DNA from: Orobanche coerulescens
Taxonomy: Eukaryota; Streptophyta; Magnoliopsida; Lamiales; Orobanchaceae
Reading direction: 5' to 3'
Length of the DNA: 64,000 bases
NCBI GenBank assembly: GCA_033398695.1
Contig: CM065809.1
Span: forward strand, 178,860,501-178,924,500
The position numbers were made by a program, and so were the translations under genes. Shown piece by piece: positions 34,508 through 44,819 of this stretch (the stretch's first letter is position 1; every line of letters begins with the position of its first letter). A model generated the notes under the pieces. That model did not search any database, was not told the DNA's origin, and saw only the letters and a list, made by a program, of their open reading frames with translations.

Positions 34508-34733
34508 TGTTCCGGGAATTATTATTCCCGTGATGTGTCTTACCTAATACTGATTGTAGATACATAGATGGAAGGTTCTAGATCCTTCTAGAGGTAGTAG
34601 GATCCTATTAGATGTCTTACCTTATCTAGGAATCCTATGTATGGAAGGACTCTCATTGTAATGCCTATATAAAGGCCCCTCTATCAGTGTTATGAATGAA
34701 TTGATTTGCTGTCTTTTACTTTCTCCTCAAACA
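34508..34733 (+). repeat. 3' LTR, right copia-type element
   Basis: 226 bp, matching the 5' LTR apart from one A/G difference (CATTGTAATG here, CATTATAATG there). Confidence 0.93.
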
Positions 34734-34738
34734 AAAAT

Positions 34739-35039
34739 AAGTTTTAATCTAATAAAATTATTAACTTTACCATATTCGTCAACTTGAAATATTCATTACT
34801 TTTGGTGCATTTTACTAATGGAACTGTTAGATTCAATTTTGATGAAAATATGTTGTTTATTACTTACAGAATAACGGTTGGAACGATCATTAACGAAGCT
34901 TTTTTTTTTTACTAATTTTCATATCGTACTTATTCAACTAATAGTTATTCTTATTAACTGTCTCAATAGTGTGACCTCTTATGTTTTAAGTATTAAGTTT
35001 CACTCGTCGAAAAGTTAAACATTAGTACTAGTTTACTAA
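34739..35039. other. AT-rich spacer, no gene seen
   Basis: No repeat or coding signal was recognised between the LTR element and the next CACTA end. Confidence 0.4.
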
Positions 35040-35334
35040 CACTACGCCATAAATGGCCTTGGGTAACGACATAACTATGTTACCTTAGACCCAATTTTTT
35101 GTTGCCACAATCCTAAAATTGGCAAAGGTAACACTTTAGCTAAGTTGCTCTGTGAGCAGTAGCCTTTGGACTCAAAGGCAACAAGATGAGCAGCCTATGC
35201 TAACATAGACAAATTCGTTACCAAAGAACTCTACAGCAACATAATAAGGATCCTATGGCAACATCACTTCTGTGTTGCAACAGACTTTATGATTTTACAA
35301 AATATAAAGGAAATCAGATGGCCCCCACAAAATG

Positions 35335-35480
35335 GGCACACACGTGGACCCCGTCTGTGGGCCCACCTTGGTGGAGCCCACATGTGGGCCCACTTTGTGG
35401 GGGCCACCTTGGTGGGGCCTACAAGCAGGGCCCACTGTCCGGGGTCAATTGTCCGGGGTCCACTTTTTGGGGCCCACAAG
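35335..35480. repeat. GTGGGCCCAC-rich block in CACTA subterminal region
   Basis: GTGGGCCCAC and GGGCCCAC/GTGGGGCC variants occur at least eight times in about 145 bp, so both strands stay open by composition. GTGGGNCC is the core bound by plant TCP transcription factors. Confidence 0.7.
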
Positions 35481-35864
35481 ATATGCAACATTAGTTAGTT
35501 TAGTGTAACACCTATTTTACCAACTGCAACACCCTGTGTGTTGCCAATGCAAGGCATTGGTAATATATATTATACCTAAGGTAACACCTTAGTTTAACAA
35601 AATAAAATATAAACTTTAAATATTGCATTTCCCATTAAAAATACCAACAAACCAATAAAAAAAACCATCCAATCATAAAACCACCAACTACTTCAGTACA
35701 CCAACAACTACTTTAGTTCAAAACCAAAACTACATCATCCACCAACTACATCATCCCATATCCGCCAACTCCAATATTAAGTACTAGAACAAAAATATAA
35801 CATAAACGCGATAAAAAGAACCAACACACTAGTACAAAAGGTACAAAGATATGAAAGTGGATGT

Positions 35865-36021
35865 CTAAGATCTAGGGCCGCCGGTCATGGGAGTACCATC
35901 TCCTAATGCGTCGCTAGAAATTGTGGCACAAATTTCACCAAAATTAATTTGCAAGGTGGGGTTTGCTTCAGCCAATTCCATCAAGTCCTCATGATGACTT
36001 GAGTTTGGTCTTAATCGTAGC
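35865..36021 (-). pseudogene. Last exon of a CACTA-encoded protein
   Basis: After an acceptor ending TTTGTAG, 52 codons run to a TAG stop. They include SSHHEDLMELAEANP, TLQINFGEIC and GDGTPMTGGPRS at the end. It has no internal stop. Earlier exons were not recognised in 36022-36892, so the gene is probably incomplete. Family assignment rests on its position beside a CACTA end. Confidence 0.5.
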
Positions 36022-36471
36022 CTACAAAGTAAACCAACATCAATATATGAAAATAATTAGTCGACAGAGGAAGGTAAAATATGGATTCAAAGAATTGACT
36101 AAAAAAACAATTACTTATAATTATGAACTTCATCACTTCAGCAAAAAAACAAATAAATGTTCATATCACCTAATATCATATATGTTCATATCAATTATTT
36201 CGATATGAGAATAGCTATTTAATTATTCAACAAATAAATAAGATTGATTTATTTAACAGAAAATAGCATCATTGAACAAATAGAAAATCATATATAATTT
36301 GATTTTTACATGCGCACAACACAAAAGCTTCTAAATTAGCATATTTCTACCGAGAAATCTAAAAGTATGTCATTAACATATTTTTACATGCGCACAACAC
36401 AAAAGCTTCTCATTTTACATGCGCACAATATATTTTTACACATAAATAAACACACTAAGTATTTTTTCTAG

Positions 36472-36479
<8 letters not shown>

Positions 36480-36523
<44 letters not shown>
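36480..36523. repeat. (GT)n(GA)n microsatellite
   Basis: A TG run changes directly into a long AG run. Confidence 0.9.
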
Positions 36524-36527
<4 letters not shown>

Positions 36528-36892
36528 CTTGTTTTCATTTCCCATTTAATTTAGCAGGAATTAGCACAAAAAGTAAGTTCTCATTTGGTTTAGCAGGAAT
36601 TAGTAAAAGAGCACTACATAGACAGTATAAATTAGAAGAGTTGGAGAGGATTCCAAACCACCACAAAGGTGCCCTTTCTTAAAGTTACTAAAATATATAG
36701 CGCCGTTTAATGATATTTTCCATGTAACTAGAACACGTATGATGTTAATGGTTTTGGAATTTCATCTAAATTTTCTTCATATGAAGGTTGCAACAGGAAG
36801 GGCATCCAACATAAAACTCTGGCACTTTATTTTTTGCATGAATTTATAGTGTTAACTAATTCTAGGCAACTAATTGACACTGTAATTTCCCT

Positions 36893-39202
36893 GGGGACCT
36901 GGTTACGGCCGTAAGTCCGCGTCGAGTACGGTCGTAAGGCGTACTCGTTATGTACGTAAGGCAGCGGTTGTTACGTACGTAAAAGGAGTTGACCGAGTTA
37001 CGGCCGTCAGGCACTGCCGGTTATGGCCGTAACGCTGTCGGCCATATATAGGCCTGGGCGTTGGCCATACCTCATTTGCTTCGTTTTTCATCTCTTGTTG
37101 CGGCTGTTGGACGGGAGAGACGAGGAGTGGGGTTTTTGGTCGATTCCACTCGATTTCTAGGCATTTTAGAAGATCCTTTTAGATTTTATCATCACTGAAT
37201 CCTTGTTCTTCGTCGGATCGAGGTATTTTATTCCCTATAACCCTAGTTGTGTAATTTTTGGGGGTTTCTTCGCGATTCTTCGATTTAATCCGTGGTTGAT
37301 GAATTGTTCTTGGTGTTCTTGTTGTATTGATCATGGTCTTCGGATTTTGTAACTCATTTATCGATTTTTACCACTCGGAACTTGATTCTCGTTTTTCCTT
37401 GAAGAAACCCTCGGATTCTTCTTGTTTTTGGGTTGATTTGGATTCCATTTAGCGTTATTGATTCATGGTGATATTTAGTTATGTAGTTTTCGTGGAGTTG
37501 ACGAGTTATTAGTGGTTCTTGGGAGTTCGGGGGCTACCTGACCATGTCCATTCGGTGTTCCACTGCTCGTGGTATCGAGACAAGTATCTTGCCCATACAT
37601 TACGTGTTTTGTGGACTTAATAGTTGGTAACAGACGATATGTGCTGAATGAATGTCTATAATTAACTTTCAAAAGAATCGATATGTTTTTCAATTTTTCC
37701 TTAAAGATGACTCGTATGTTTTCGTTGTTAAATGTGCTTGTCTAAGTATGTGTATTAGTGTTGAGTATAAGAATACCTTACTTTCGACGGTATAGTTTTG
37801 TGTGATTATGTCGTTTGTAGATTTAAAGTTTAACCCTTCGTTGAGGTATGTGTGGAGAAACATGTGTTTATTGATGATCATGTGACATTGTGTGATAAAG
37901 GTGGTAACTCCTTTATGAGGGGTTGTGCCGTTCTGCACGGTTGGAAAGGTATTTTCTCTCATTGCTATGTGATTGGTACTAGCTGCAATGTTGAATTCTA
38001 GTGTTAATTGTATCGTTACTTGGTCGTGAGTATGTGTTGAATGAATTGGCCATTCTAGTAAGGTACCTCGACTACATATATACTGTGATTGACTTTAGAG
38101 GCTGGCGGTTTGCAACTATGAATTGTGGAACACGTGTGTGTGTTGTTGTTCTTCCACCCAGAGTGTTCGACGGGGCGTCTGGGGGCCGATACTAAGGGGT
38201 ACGGCCGCGGAAGTGGTTTTCCACCCGGAGCGTTCGACGGGGCGTCTGGGGGCCGATGCTAAGGGGCACGACCGTGGGTTACTAAGTGTGGTTTCTGTGA
38301 TATTGATGTTGATGTTTTCGTTAATTATGATATTGTCCGGAGTATCACAATGCTTTGTGCTCGGGGTCGAGATACATTATATATCGAGTCTTGGTGTTTG
38401 GCTAGAATGGCATTTTAATGTATTATGTGTAATGTGTCCTTGTAAGTGAATTGAAGTGAATGATCGAGTCGTGGACCCTGTGTTTTGTGACCGGAAGGGT
38501 TGGGTCGTGGACCCCGTGTTTTGTCAACGGAGTTGCATTTTGGAAAATGGACTTTGGGGCTGTGACCCTAAGTGGCTTTCGAGGAATTAAGAACTTTTCA
38601 ATTCCCAATGTTTTCAAAACTCCTGAGATTTAGAAGTATTTTCAAAGTGCTTACTTGCTTCGTTCCTAGTTTCAAGACTTGAACTATTTTAACTAAATGT
38701 AATATCTCGGGAAGTCTTTCGTTGTATTCTCGGAATGTGTTGTGTATGGCTCGTATTTGCACTTTATACTTGTACTAGCAAAACAGTGGAGTTTTGCTAA
38801 CCCCCGAGTATTCGGGGGGTGGGTGTCTGTTCTGCGTCCAGGTACATGCAGGTTTTGGTAGCAAAACACAGGATCAGTGCAAAGTATGATGGAAGACGAA
38901 TGATACAAATCACACGAAGGCCAGTTTTGGGTGCAATCAGTCGAAATTCGTTGCATAGTCTTTTCTGCTGTCATACTTTTGTTATGAGTGTATTTTACCT
39001 TTCCATGGGTATGAGTCGAGATAGAAATGTGTATATTTTGACTTGTATGTTAGTGATGAAAGATCAAATCGGTCTACTGGTTCGTTCTTTTAATTAGATT
39101 GGTATGTAATGTAATGTGTTGTTTCGATGTCTAGCCTGGTGGATCCTCACGGAGAGGGTCTGCGGCGTGTAATATTCCTGGTTTGATTCTGGGGGTGTTA
39201 CA
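36893..39202 (+). repeat. 5' LTR of element A (5'-truncated)
   Basis: It aligns with 41591 onward of the 3' LTR. TATA-like CATATATAGG at 37043-37052 is preceded by TTACGGCCGTAA (36903-36914) and TTACGTACGTAA (36971-36982). A duplicated ~66-bp G-rich unit lies at 38168-38300. Confidence 0.85.
38778..38818 (+). other. Twin hairpin in LTR A
   Basis: GCAAAACAGTGGAGTTTTGC is followed by CCCCCGAGTATTCGGGGG. Counterparts occur in families B and C. Confidence 0.65.
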
Positions 39203-39206
39203 TTTA

Positions 39207-39218
39207 TGGTATCAGAGC
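39207..39218 (+). other. Primer binding site, element A
   Basis: TGGTATCAGAGC, complementary to the 3' end of initiator tRNA-Met, lies 4 nt after the LTR. Confidence 0.9.
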
Positions 39219-39300
39219 TTAGGTTGCGGAAACTTAGGATGTCGGGTTGAGTTGTGTGTTATCGGGTCTTGTCTTGTCAGATTTTGTCTGACTTAGACGT

Positions 39301-39320
39301 GTCGCGACGCGTCGTCTGAG
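39301..39320 (+). other. Conserved post-PBS palindrome, element A
   Basis: GTCGCGACGCGTCGTCTGAG lies 94 nt after the primer-site start. It contains the palindrome CGACGCGTCG and is preceded by a stem GTCAGA...TCTGAC at 39277-39293. Confidence 0.6.
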
Positions 39321-40327
39321 GTGTCGGTCGTGATTAGTATCGAGGTGCAACCATCATCTTCGTGTGATCTATGGATGTAAGTCTCCCTACTTTGTTGTGT
39401 CTCGTGATATATGAGCTTGTGTGATTTTCGTGTTATGATGTGGAGTTAAATGTGAATTGCGAATACGTGATCCGTGTTTGTTGATTCTAGTACTGTGCTG
39501 GAATGAAGTGTGGTGTCGGTGTATATGAAACCCCGACGGTATTGAAGAGTCGTTTTAAAGTACCTTGGAATATTTTGTAAAATGTTACCGTCGTTGATTA
39601 TTGTGTAGTGTTGAGAGGATTTTCGAGAATGATTTTTGACGTATTGTTGTATTTTCAAATAATTCGAGTACATGATTTTCAGAAATATTTCACATCATAA
39701 AAATATTTATTTTCAAAAACCAATACAATTTTTATTTTCAAAAATATATTGTGAAAGATAAAGAATCTTACTCGATTTAAACTTCAAACTTGGATTTAGA
39801 AAAGTTTTTTGTCTGAGCTAGTTATCGTGCGTGATCTTAAATCACTCCAAAATGATGATGTGTAGTGGCATGGTGATTTTGATAGTGCCGGTTGTAAGGA
39901 AATATTATTTTGCAAATAATTTAAAACTGAGACGGTTAAAGTCCGTTGTTTACAAGTTTTGATAAAACAACAGCACGAGGTATCAAAAATATTTTCAAAT
40001 TTTAGTTCGGAAAAATATATATATGAATTCCAAAGGTTTTCAAATGATATTATCTAAATGGATAGCTCATGGGGATTTGAGAAGAACGTTATAAATGGTT
40101 AATTCTGTTGGTGTATAGTTATTACAGTCATGTTTGAACCGGTATGGGTCATAAGACTTTCATTGATGTGATTATTTAAATGGTTGGTTATGATAGCAAG
40201 TTCCGAGTATCGCAATTGTAAATTTTGTATTCGTGTTATTATCCAGAGTGGGTACTCTTATCGTGTTGCTATTAGATAACTTATGTTGATATGTTGTGCC
40301 ATCCTATTGAGTGAGTATCCGCTTAGT

Positions 40328-40489
40328 ATGCCGAAGGGCAGAGGACGCGGCCGTGACCGCGGTACAGATGGTCATGGAGATCAGAAGTGGGACCAAGAGA
40401 ATATTGCCGGGAAGGTTACTATTATATCACTTCGTCCTCGTTGTTTAGGTTTCGGAAACGAAACCTTTTTTAAAGGTGATATGGTGTAA
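40328..40489 (+). pseudogene. Start of gag fused to 3' non-coding sequence, element A
   Basis: From ATG the frame reads MPKGRGRGRDRG, a basic Arg/Gly start like many plant gypsy gag proteins. After about 30 codons it runs into sequence resembling the pre-LTR hairpin (GGTTTCGGAAACGAAACC) and TGTAATACCC. This looks like a large internal deletion joining the start of gag to the 3' end of the element. The whole 53-codon product is not a functional gag. Confidence 0.5.
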
Positions 40490-41165
40490 TACCCATAATT
40501 TTTTTCCTTTTCGCTTCTGTTTTGTTCGACTCTATCGACTCGTTTGTGTTTGCTTATATTTTCTGGACTTGTTCTACTCTTCACTTTTTGTTGTTCGAAC
40601 GAATTGTGGTATTGTTTTGGGTTAATCCGTTTGTCGTTGTGACTTTTACCGAATTCGGTTCCACTCATGTGAATCTCATGTAAATGCATATCTTGTCGTT
40701 TTCACCAGATCATATATTGTCTTGAGTCGAGCTGTGAACTATGGGATGCTATTCGATTCCTATTCGATTTTTGTTATTCGTTATGATTCGGATATGGTTG
40801 TTCAACTGTTGTCGTCTCGATCGTTGTTGTTCAATCATTGTTGTCCGGTATTTGTTGATCTCGTATCGTGGTTGTTGAGCGTTCAGACTCCTTCGTAATT
40901 TCCCCAAATTCAGAATTTAGCTTCATATTCAATCTTCCACACCTTTGGGTTGTTGGAATTTCGTATTTGTTCAGCGATAAATCCATGTTTTGATTGCCGT
41001 GCTGTTCGGGTTGGTCAACCATATTGACTTTGTCCGTTGCGATTTCATCATTCTGGTGTCGCGATGTGGATGGTAGCTGTCACGTGCTGCATGTGGTTCG
41101 TTGCAGGTCTTTGGCAACGGATAGCGTGTGTTATCTCAGATTGTTCTGCGTTGATCATTTTATGT

Positions 41166-41205
41166 TTTAAGTTTCGGGGACGAAACGTCTTTTAAGGAAG
41201 TAGAA
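41166..41205 (+). other. Pre-LTR hairpin and polypurine tract, element A
   Basis: TTAAGTTTCGGGGACGAAAC, then TTTTAAGGAAGTAGAA directly before the LTR. Similar in B at 50189-50228 and in C at 57904-57945. Confidence 0.75.
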
Positions 41206-44116
41206 TGTAATACCCGAGATCTTCGTTCTAGTTTCGTCGAATTTTTCTTCGGTCTAGCGGATTGTTGTCGTCCGCGTCTTTGGAATCGTGTGCTTGCACG
41301 GTGGTACGTTGAGTTTCGTAGCCTGCTCGTTAACATTCTGGATCTTAGTCGGTGTGTTTGCGTGATCGAGACGTCGTCGAGTCTCGAGTCCGACGGTCGG
41401 GTGTTGGCTGAGTCGAGTTACGACCGTAAGGCCTAGCCGATTACGGCCGTAAGACTCCCGCACAGCCTGGCCTCGGAGGACTCGGTTACGGACGTAAGGG
41501 TTATCATGTTACGGCCGTAATGCTTCGTTACGGCTGCAATGCGTTAGCCGGTTACGGCCGTAATGTATCGCCAGATTTCGGGCAGTGGCCCTGGGGACCT
41601 GGTTACGGTCGCAAGGCCGCATCGAGTACGGCCGTAAGGCGTACTCGTTACGTACGTAAGGCAGCGGCCATTACGTACGTAAAGGGAGTTGACTGAGTTA
41701 CGGTCGTAAGGCACTGCGGGTTACGGCCAGACCTCATTTGCTTCGTTTTTCATCTCTTGTTGCGGCTGTTGGACGGGAGAGACGAGGAGTGGAGTTTTTG
41801 GTCGATTCCACTCGATTTCTAGGTGTTTTGGAAGATCCTTTTCGATTTTATCATCACCGAATCCTTATTCTTCGTCGGATCGAGATATTTTCTTCCCTAG
41901 AACCCTAGTTGTTGGTCACTAAGTATACTGGATACAGCTTGGAAAGTAGTTTAAACAACAAGCTGTACTGATTTTAAATCTGAGTGCGTAGCGGTAGTCT
42001 TAAATACAGTAAGTTGTTGTGGATACAGCAACTCAATGTGCACTGTATACTTAAATAATCACAGTTAAATAAAACAAATAAGGCAGAAGGTAAATAACGC
42101 AGTATTTAAAGTGGTTCGAGGTAAATCCCTCTACGTCCACTGGTCCTCCACACAGGAGTGAAAAGTTTATTATAATTACTGCGTACACAACTACGTAATT
42201 ATAACAACACTAATCAATATATCGTTCACACATATTGATATAATGATCTTAGCTTTAACCGTCCACACAAATTGGTTTGAGCTAATGCTTTGACTGGCTT
42301 CTTCACACACAGTTCTGAAGCTTCGTCTTCTTCGATGTAATTCCTTCACACACAGTTCTGGAGTAGCAACGATTACTCAGTCCACACAGGGCTGATCTGG
42401 GTTTGTTCAAAGGATATAACAGGGTATGAACAACAGCTTTGACTTTCTGAGCTTCTAGCTGATGAAGTGTTGTTCAAGTTGTTGAGCACTGTATATCTCT
42501 TAGATCTGAGTTGCAGTGAGCTTCTGGAGATATGTTTTTGCTCTGATGTATATAATAATAACTTTGTCACTTGGTAACTGATCTTCAACGCCTTGATGAG
42601 ATATATATAGTCTTCTGAAAATATATCCGTTGAGATAAATCCGTTGAGCAAGATTCCGTTCCAACGGGATGAAAGGCACGATCCGGATTTTGCGGGATTT
42701 GAAGATCTGTTGACTTTACTGTAATTAAATACTTTATCTTTGAATATTTAAATACTTCTATATCAACGGGACTTGACTTCTAGTGAGAACTGAAGGTTCC
42801 TTCTTTGTCCTGTTGAGAGCTGTATGGAAGATCACTGTATTGTTGATTTGAGACAGCTTCCATACTTAGTCTTTATAAGACTTCTTTGCTGTACTGAAAG
42901 GTTCCACTATATGCTGGATCTGTGATAGGTCTTCGATACAGGTTGACACTTCAACTTTTCGATACAGTTTTCTTACTGTATTGAGGATTGGCATATTGTC
43001 AAAACCTCTTATCATCATTATTCGATACAGGGTTTTATTATCCTGGCTGTTTCGATACAGGGTATTTTGTTATCCCAACACTAGTTGTGTAATTTTTGGG
43101 GGTTTCTTCGTGATTCCTCGATTTAATCCGTGGTTGGTGAATTGTTCTTGGTGTTCTTGTTGTATTGATCATGGTCTTCGGATTTTGTAACTCATTTATC
43201 AATTTTTACCACCCGGAACTTGATTCTCGTTTTTCTTGAATAAACCCTCGGATTCTTCTTGTTTTCGGGTTGATTCGGATTCCGTTTAGCGTTATTGATT
43301 CGTGGTGATATTATTTTCGTAATTTTTGTGGAGTTGATTCGTGGTATCGAGACAAGTATCTTGCCCATACATTACGTGTTTTGTGGACTTAATAGTTGGT
43401 AACCAACGATATGTGCTGAATGAATGTCTATAATTAACTTTCAACGGAATCGATATGTTTTTGAATATTTCCTTAAAGATGACTCGTATGTTTTCGTTGT
43501 TAAATGTGCTTATCTAAGTATGTGTATTAGTGTTGAGTATAAGAATACCTTACTTTCGTAGGGTATCGTTTTGTGTGATTATGTCGTTTGTAGATTTAAA
43601 GTTTAACCCTTCGTTGAGGTATGTGTGGGGAAACATGTGTTTATTGATGATCATGTGACATTGTGTGATAAAGGTGGTAACTCCTTTATGAGGGGGTTGT
43701 GTCGTTCGGTATGGTTGGAAAGATATTTTCTCTCGTTGCTATGTGATTGGTACTAGCTGCAACGTTGAATTCTAGTGTTAATTGTATCGTTACTTGGTCG
43801 TGAGTATGTGTTGAATGAACTGGCCATTCTAGTAAGGTACCTCGACTATATATATACTGTGATTGACTTTCGAGGCTGGCGGTTTGCAACTACGAATTGT
43901 GGAACACGTATGTGTGTTGTTGTTCTTCCACTCGGAGCGTTCGACGGGGCGTCTGGGGGCCGATACTAAGGGGTACGGCCGCGGAAGTGGTTTTCCACCC
44001 GGAGCGTTCGACGGGGCGTCTGGGGGCCGATACTAAAGAGCACGACCGTGGGTTACCAAGTGTGGTTTCTATGATATTGATGTTGATGTTTTTGTTAATT
44101 ATGATATTGTTCGGAT
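41206..44116 (+). repeat. 3' LTR of element A (3'-truncated, split)
   Basis: It starts TGTAATACCCGAG. Several TTACGGCCGTAA copies (41441, 41509, 41552) and TTACGTACGTAA (41648, 41671) precede the leader. Compared with the 5' LTR, about 45 bp including the TATA box is missing near 41735. It is interrupted by 41910-43080. Similarity to the 5' LTR stops at 44116. Confidence 0.85.
41910..43080. mobile_element. Solo LTR, 1171 bp, TSD CTAGT
   Basis: It starts TGTTGGTCACTAAGTATACT and ends GTTATCCCAACA. CTAGT flanks it (41905-41909, 43081-43085), and the sister LTR at about 37240-37250 is uninterrupted. There is no primer site, polypurine tract or coding sequence, so it is the product of LTR-LTR recombination. 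Family not identified; copia is a guess. Confidence 0.88.
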
Positions 44117-44678
44117 TGGAGGGGTTGATCGTACAGCAAAAAGATTGATATGGGGGGTTATTAAGACCCCCCCTACATTACTAAATAAACCCTCCCTAGG
44201 GAGGGTGTCCTTTTTTTTTTGTCCTTTTGTTGTTTTTTGGTGTGTGTTATGTTTTTTTAGTGTTTATCTGTTATGTGTTTTTTGTGTAATATTTTTTTAG
44301 TGTTTATTTGTTATGTGTTTTTTGTGTAATTTTTTTTAGTATTTATTTGTTATGTTTTTTGTGTTATGTTTTTTGTATTCGTCTAATGTATTTCTATTTA
44401 ATTAAACAACAACAACAATAACACGTTAAACATTAACACATTAAATAACTACAACAACTGTTATTATTCAATTAAATAACAACAACAACATTAACACATT
44501 GTTTAAAAATACCACCACCAAATGTAGTGCATTTACTATGTTTGTGCTCTTATATTTACAACATAAATGAGTAATCATTTACTATGTTTGTACTATTATA
44601 CTCTCAATCATTTCAGTATACATGCGTTGTCGATTGGAATATAAAGTTTCCCATGCGGATGCATTGAGAAGTCTGTAC
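44117..44678. other. Low-complexity spacer with palindromes and ~40-bp tandem repeat
   Basis: GGGGGGTTATTAAGACCCCCC-like hairpin at 44153-44174 and palindrome ACCCTCCCTAGGGAGGGT at 44190-44208 (approximate). About three units of TTTAGTGTTTATTTGTTATG lie at 44255-44370. CAACAACAA-rich sequence follows. No gene. Confidence 0.5.
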
Positions 44679-44819
44679 TAGGGGTGTTCAAAACTACCCG
44701 ACCCGGTTGACCCGGCCTAATTACCCAACTACCCGGGAACTTTTTACCGGGTAATTTTTTTAATTACCCAAATTTAACGGGTCGGGTAATGGGCCGGCCA
44801 AATAAAATTACCGGGTACC
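44679..44819. mobile_element. hAT-like element fragment with ACCCGGG words
   Basis: It starts TAGGGGTGTTCAAAACTACC, followed by ACCCGACCCGG and TTACCGGGTAATT words. It stops abruptly where LTR B1 starts, so B probably inserted into it. The right end is not seen. Confidence 0.6.

Larger units (their letters stand above)
23716..34733 (+). mobile_element. Complete non-autonomous copia-type LTR retrotransposon, right copy
   Basis: Two 226-bp LTRs (23716-23941, 34508-34733) differ at one position by eye, and the flanks are AAAAT on both sides, so the insertion is young. Without the nested CACTA element (27311-32259) it is about 6.07 kb. No gag-pol frame is visible. The 3' part (34100-34507) has the copia-type 3'-UTR words TTTTCCCATTGGGTTTT and TTTTTAACGAGGC, then the polypurine tract AGGGGGAG. 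It is a non-coding derivative dependent on proteins in trans. Most of its interior matches 1-5100 on the other strand. Frames of 60-80 codons shared by both copies, for example 25618-25854, show no known domain. Confidence 0.92.
35040..36892 (-). mobile_element. CACTA transposon fragment, one end only
   Basis: It starts CACTACGCCATAAATGGCC, nearly the same end as the element at 27311, followed by subterminal GGTAACACC and TAACACC words to about 35590. The last exon of a protein on the minus strand lies at 35865-36021. This gene-to-end distance resembles the right end of the other element, so this is a 3' end in reverse orientation. No other terminus is found before gypsy sequence starts at 36893; that limit is approximate. 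Confidence 0.7.
36893..44116 (+). mobile_element. Ty3/gypsy-type non-autonomous element A, truncated at both ends
   Basis: 5' LTR 36893-39202 (first ~385 bp missing), internal 39203-41205, 3' LTR 41206-44116 (last ~870 bp missing and split by a solo LTR). The LTR begins TGTAATACCC and ends GGGTGTTACA. The primer site TGGTATCAGAGC is canonical for tRNA-iMet. The internal region is only 2.0 kb and has no pol; only a start-of-gag remnant survives. LTR-end sequence and primer site point to Ty3/gypsy, probably a chromovirus relative. Confidence 0.85.

Noticed and set aside
35255..35498. Frames of 69-79 codons open on both strands
   Set aside because: They are by-products of the GTGGGCCCAC-rich repeat.
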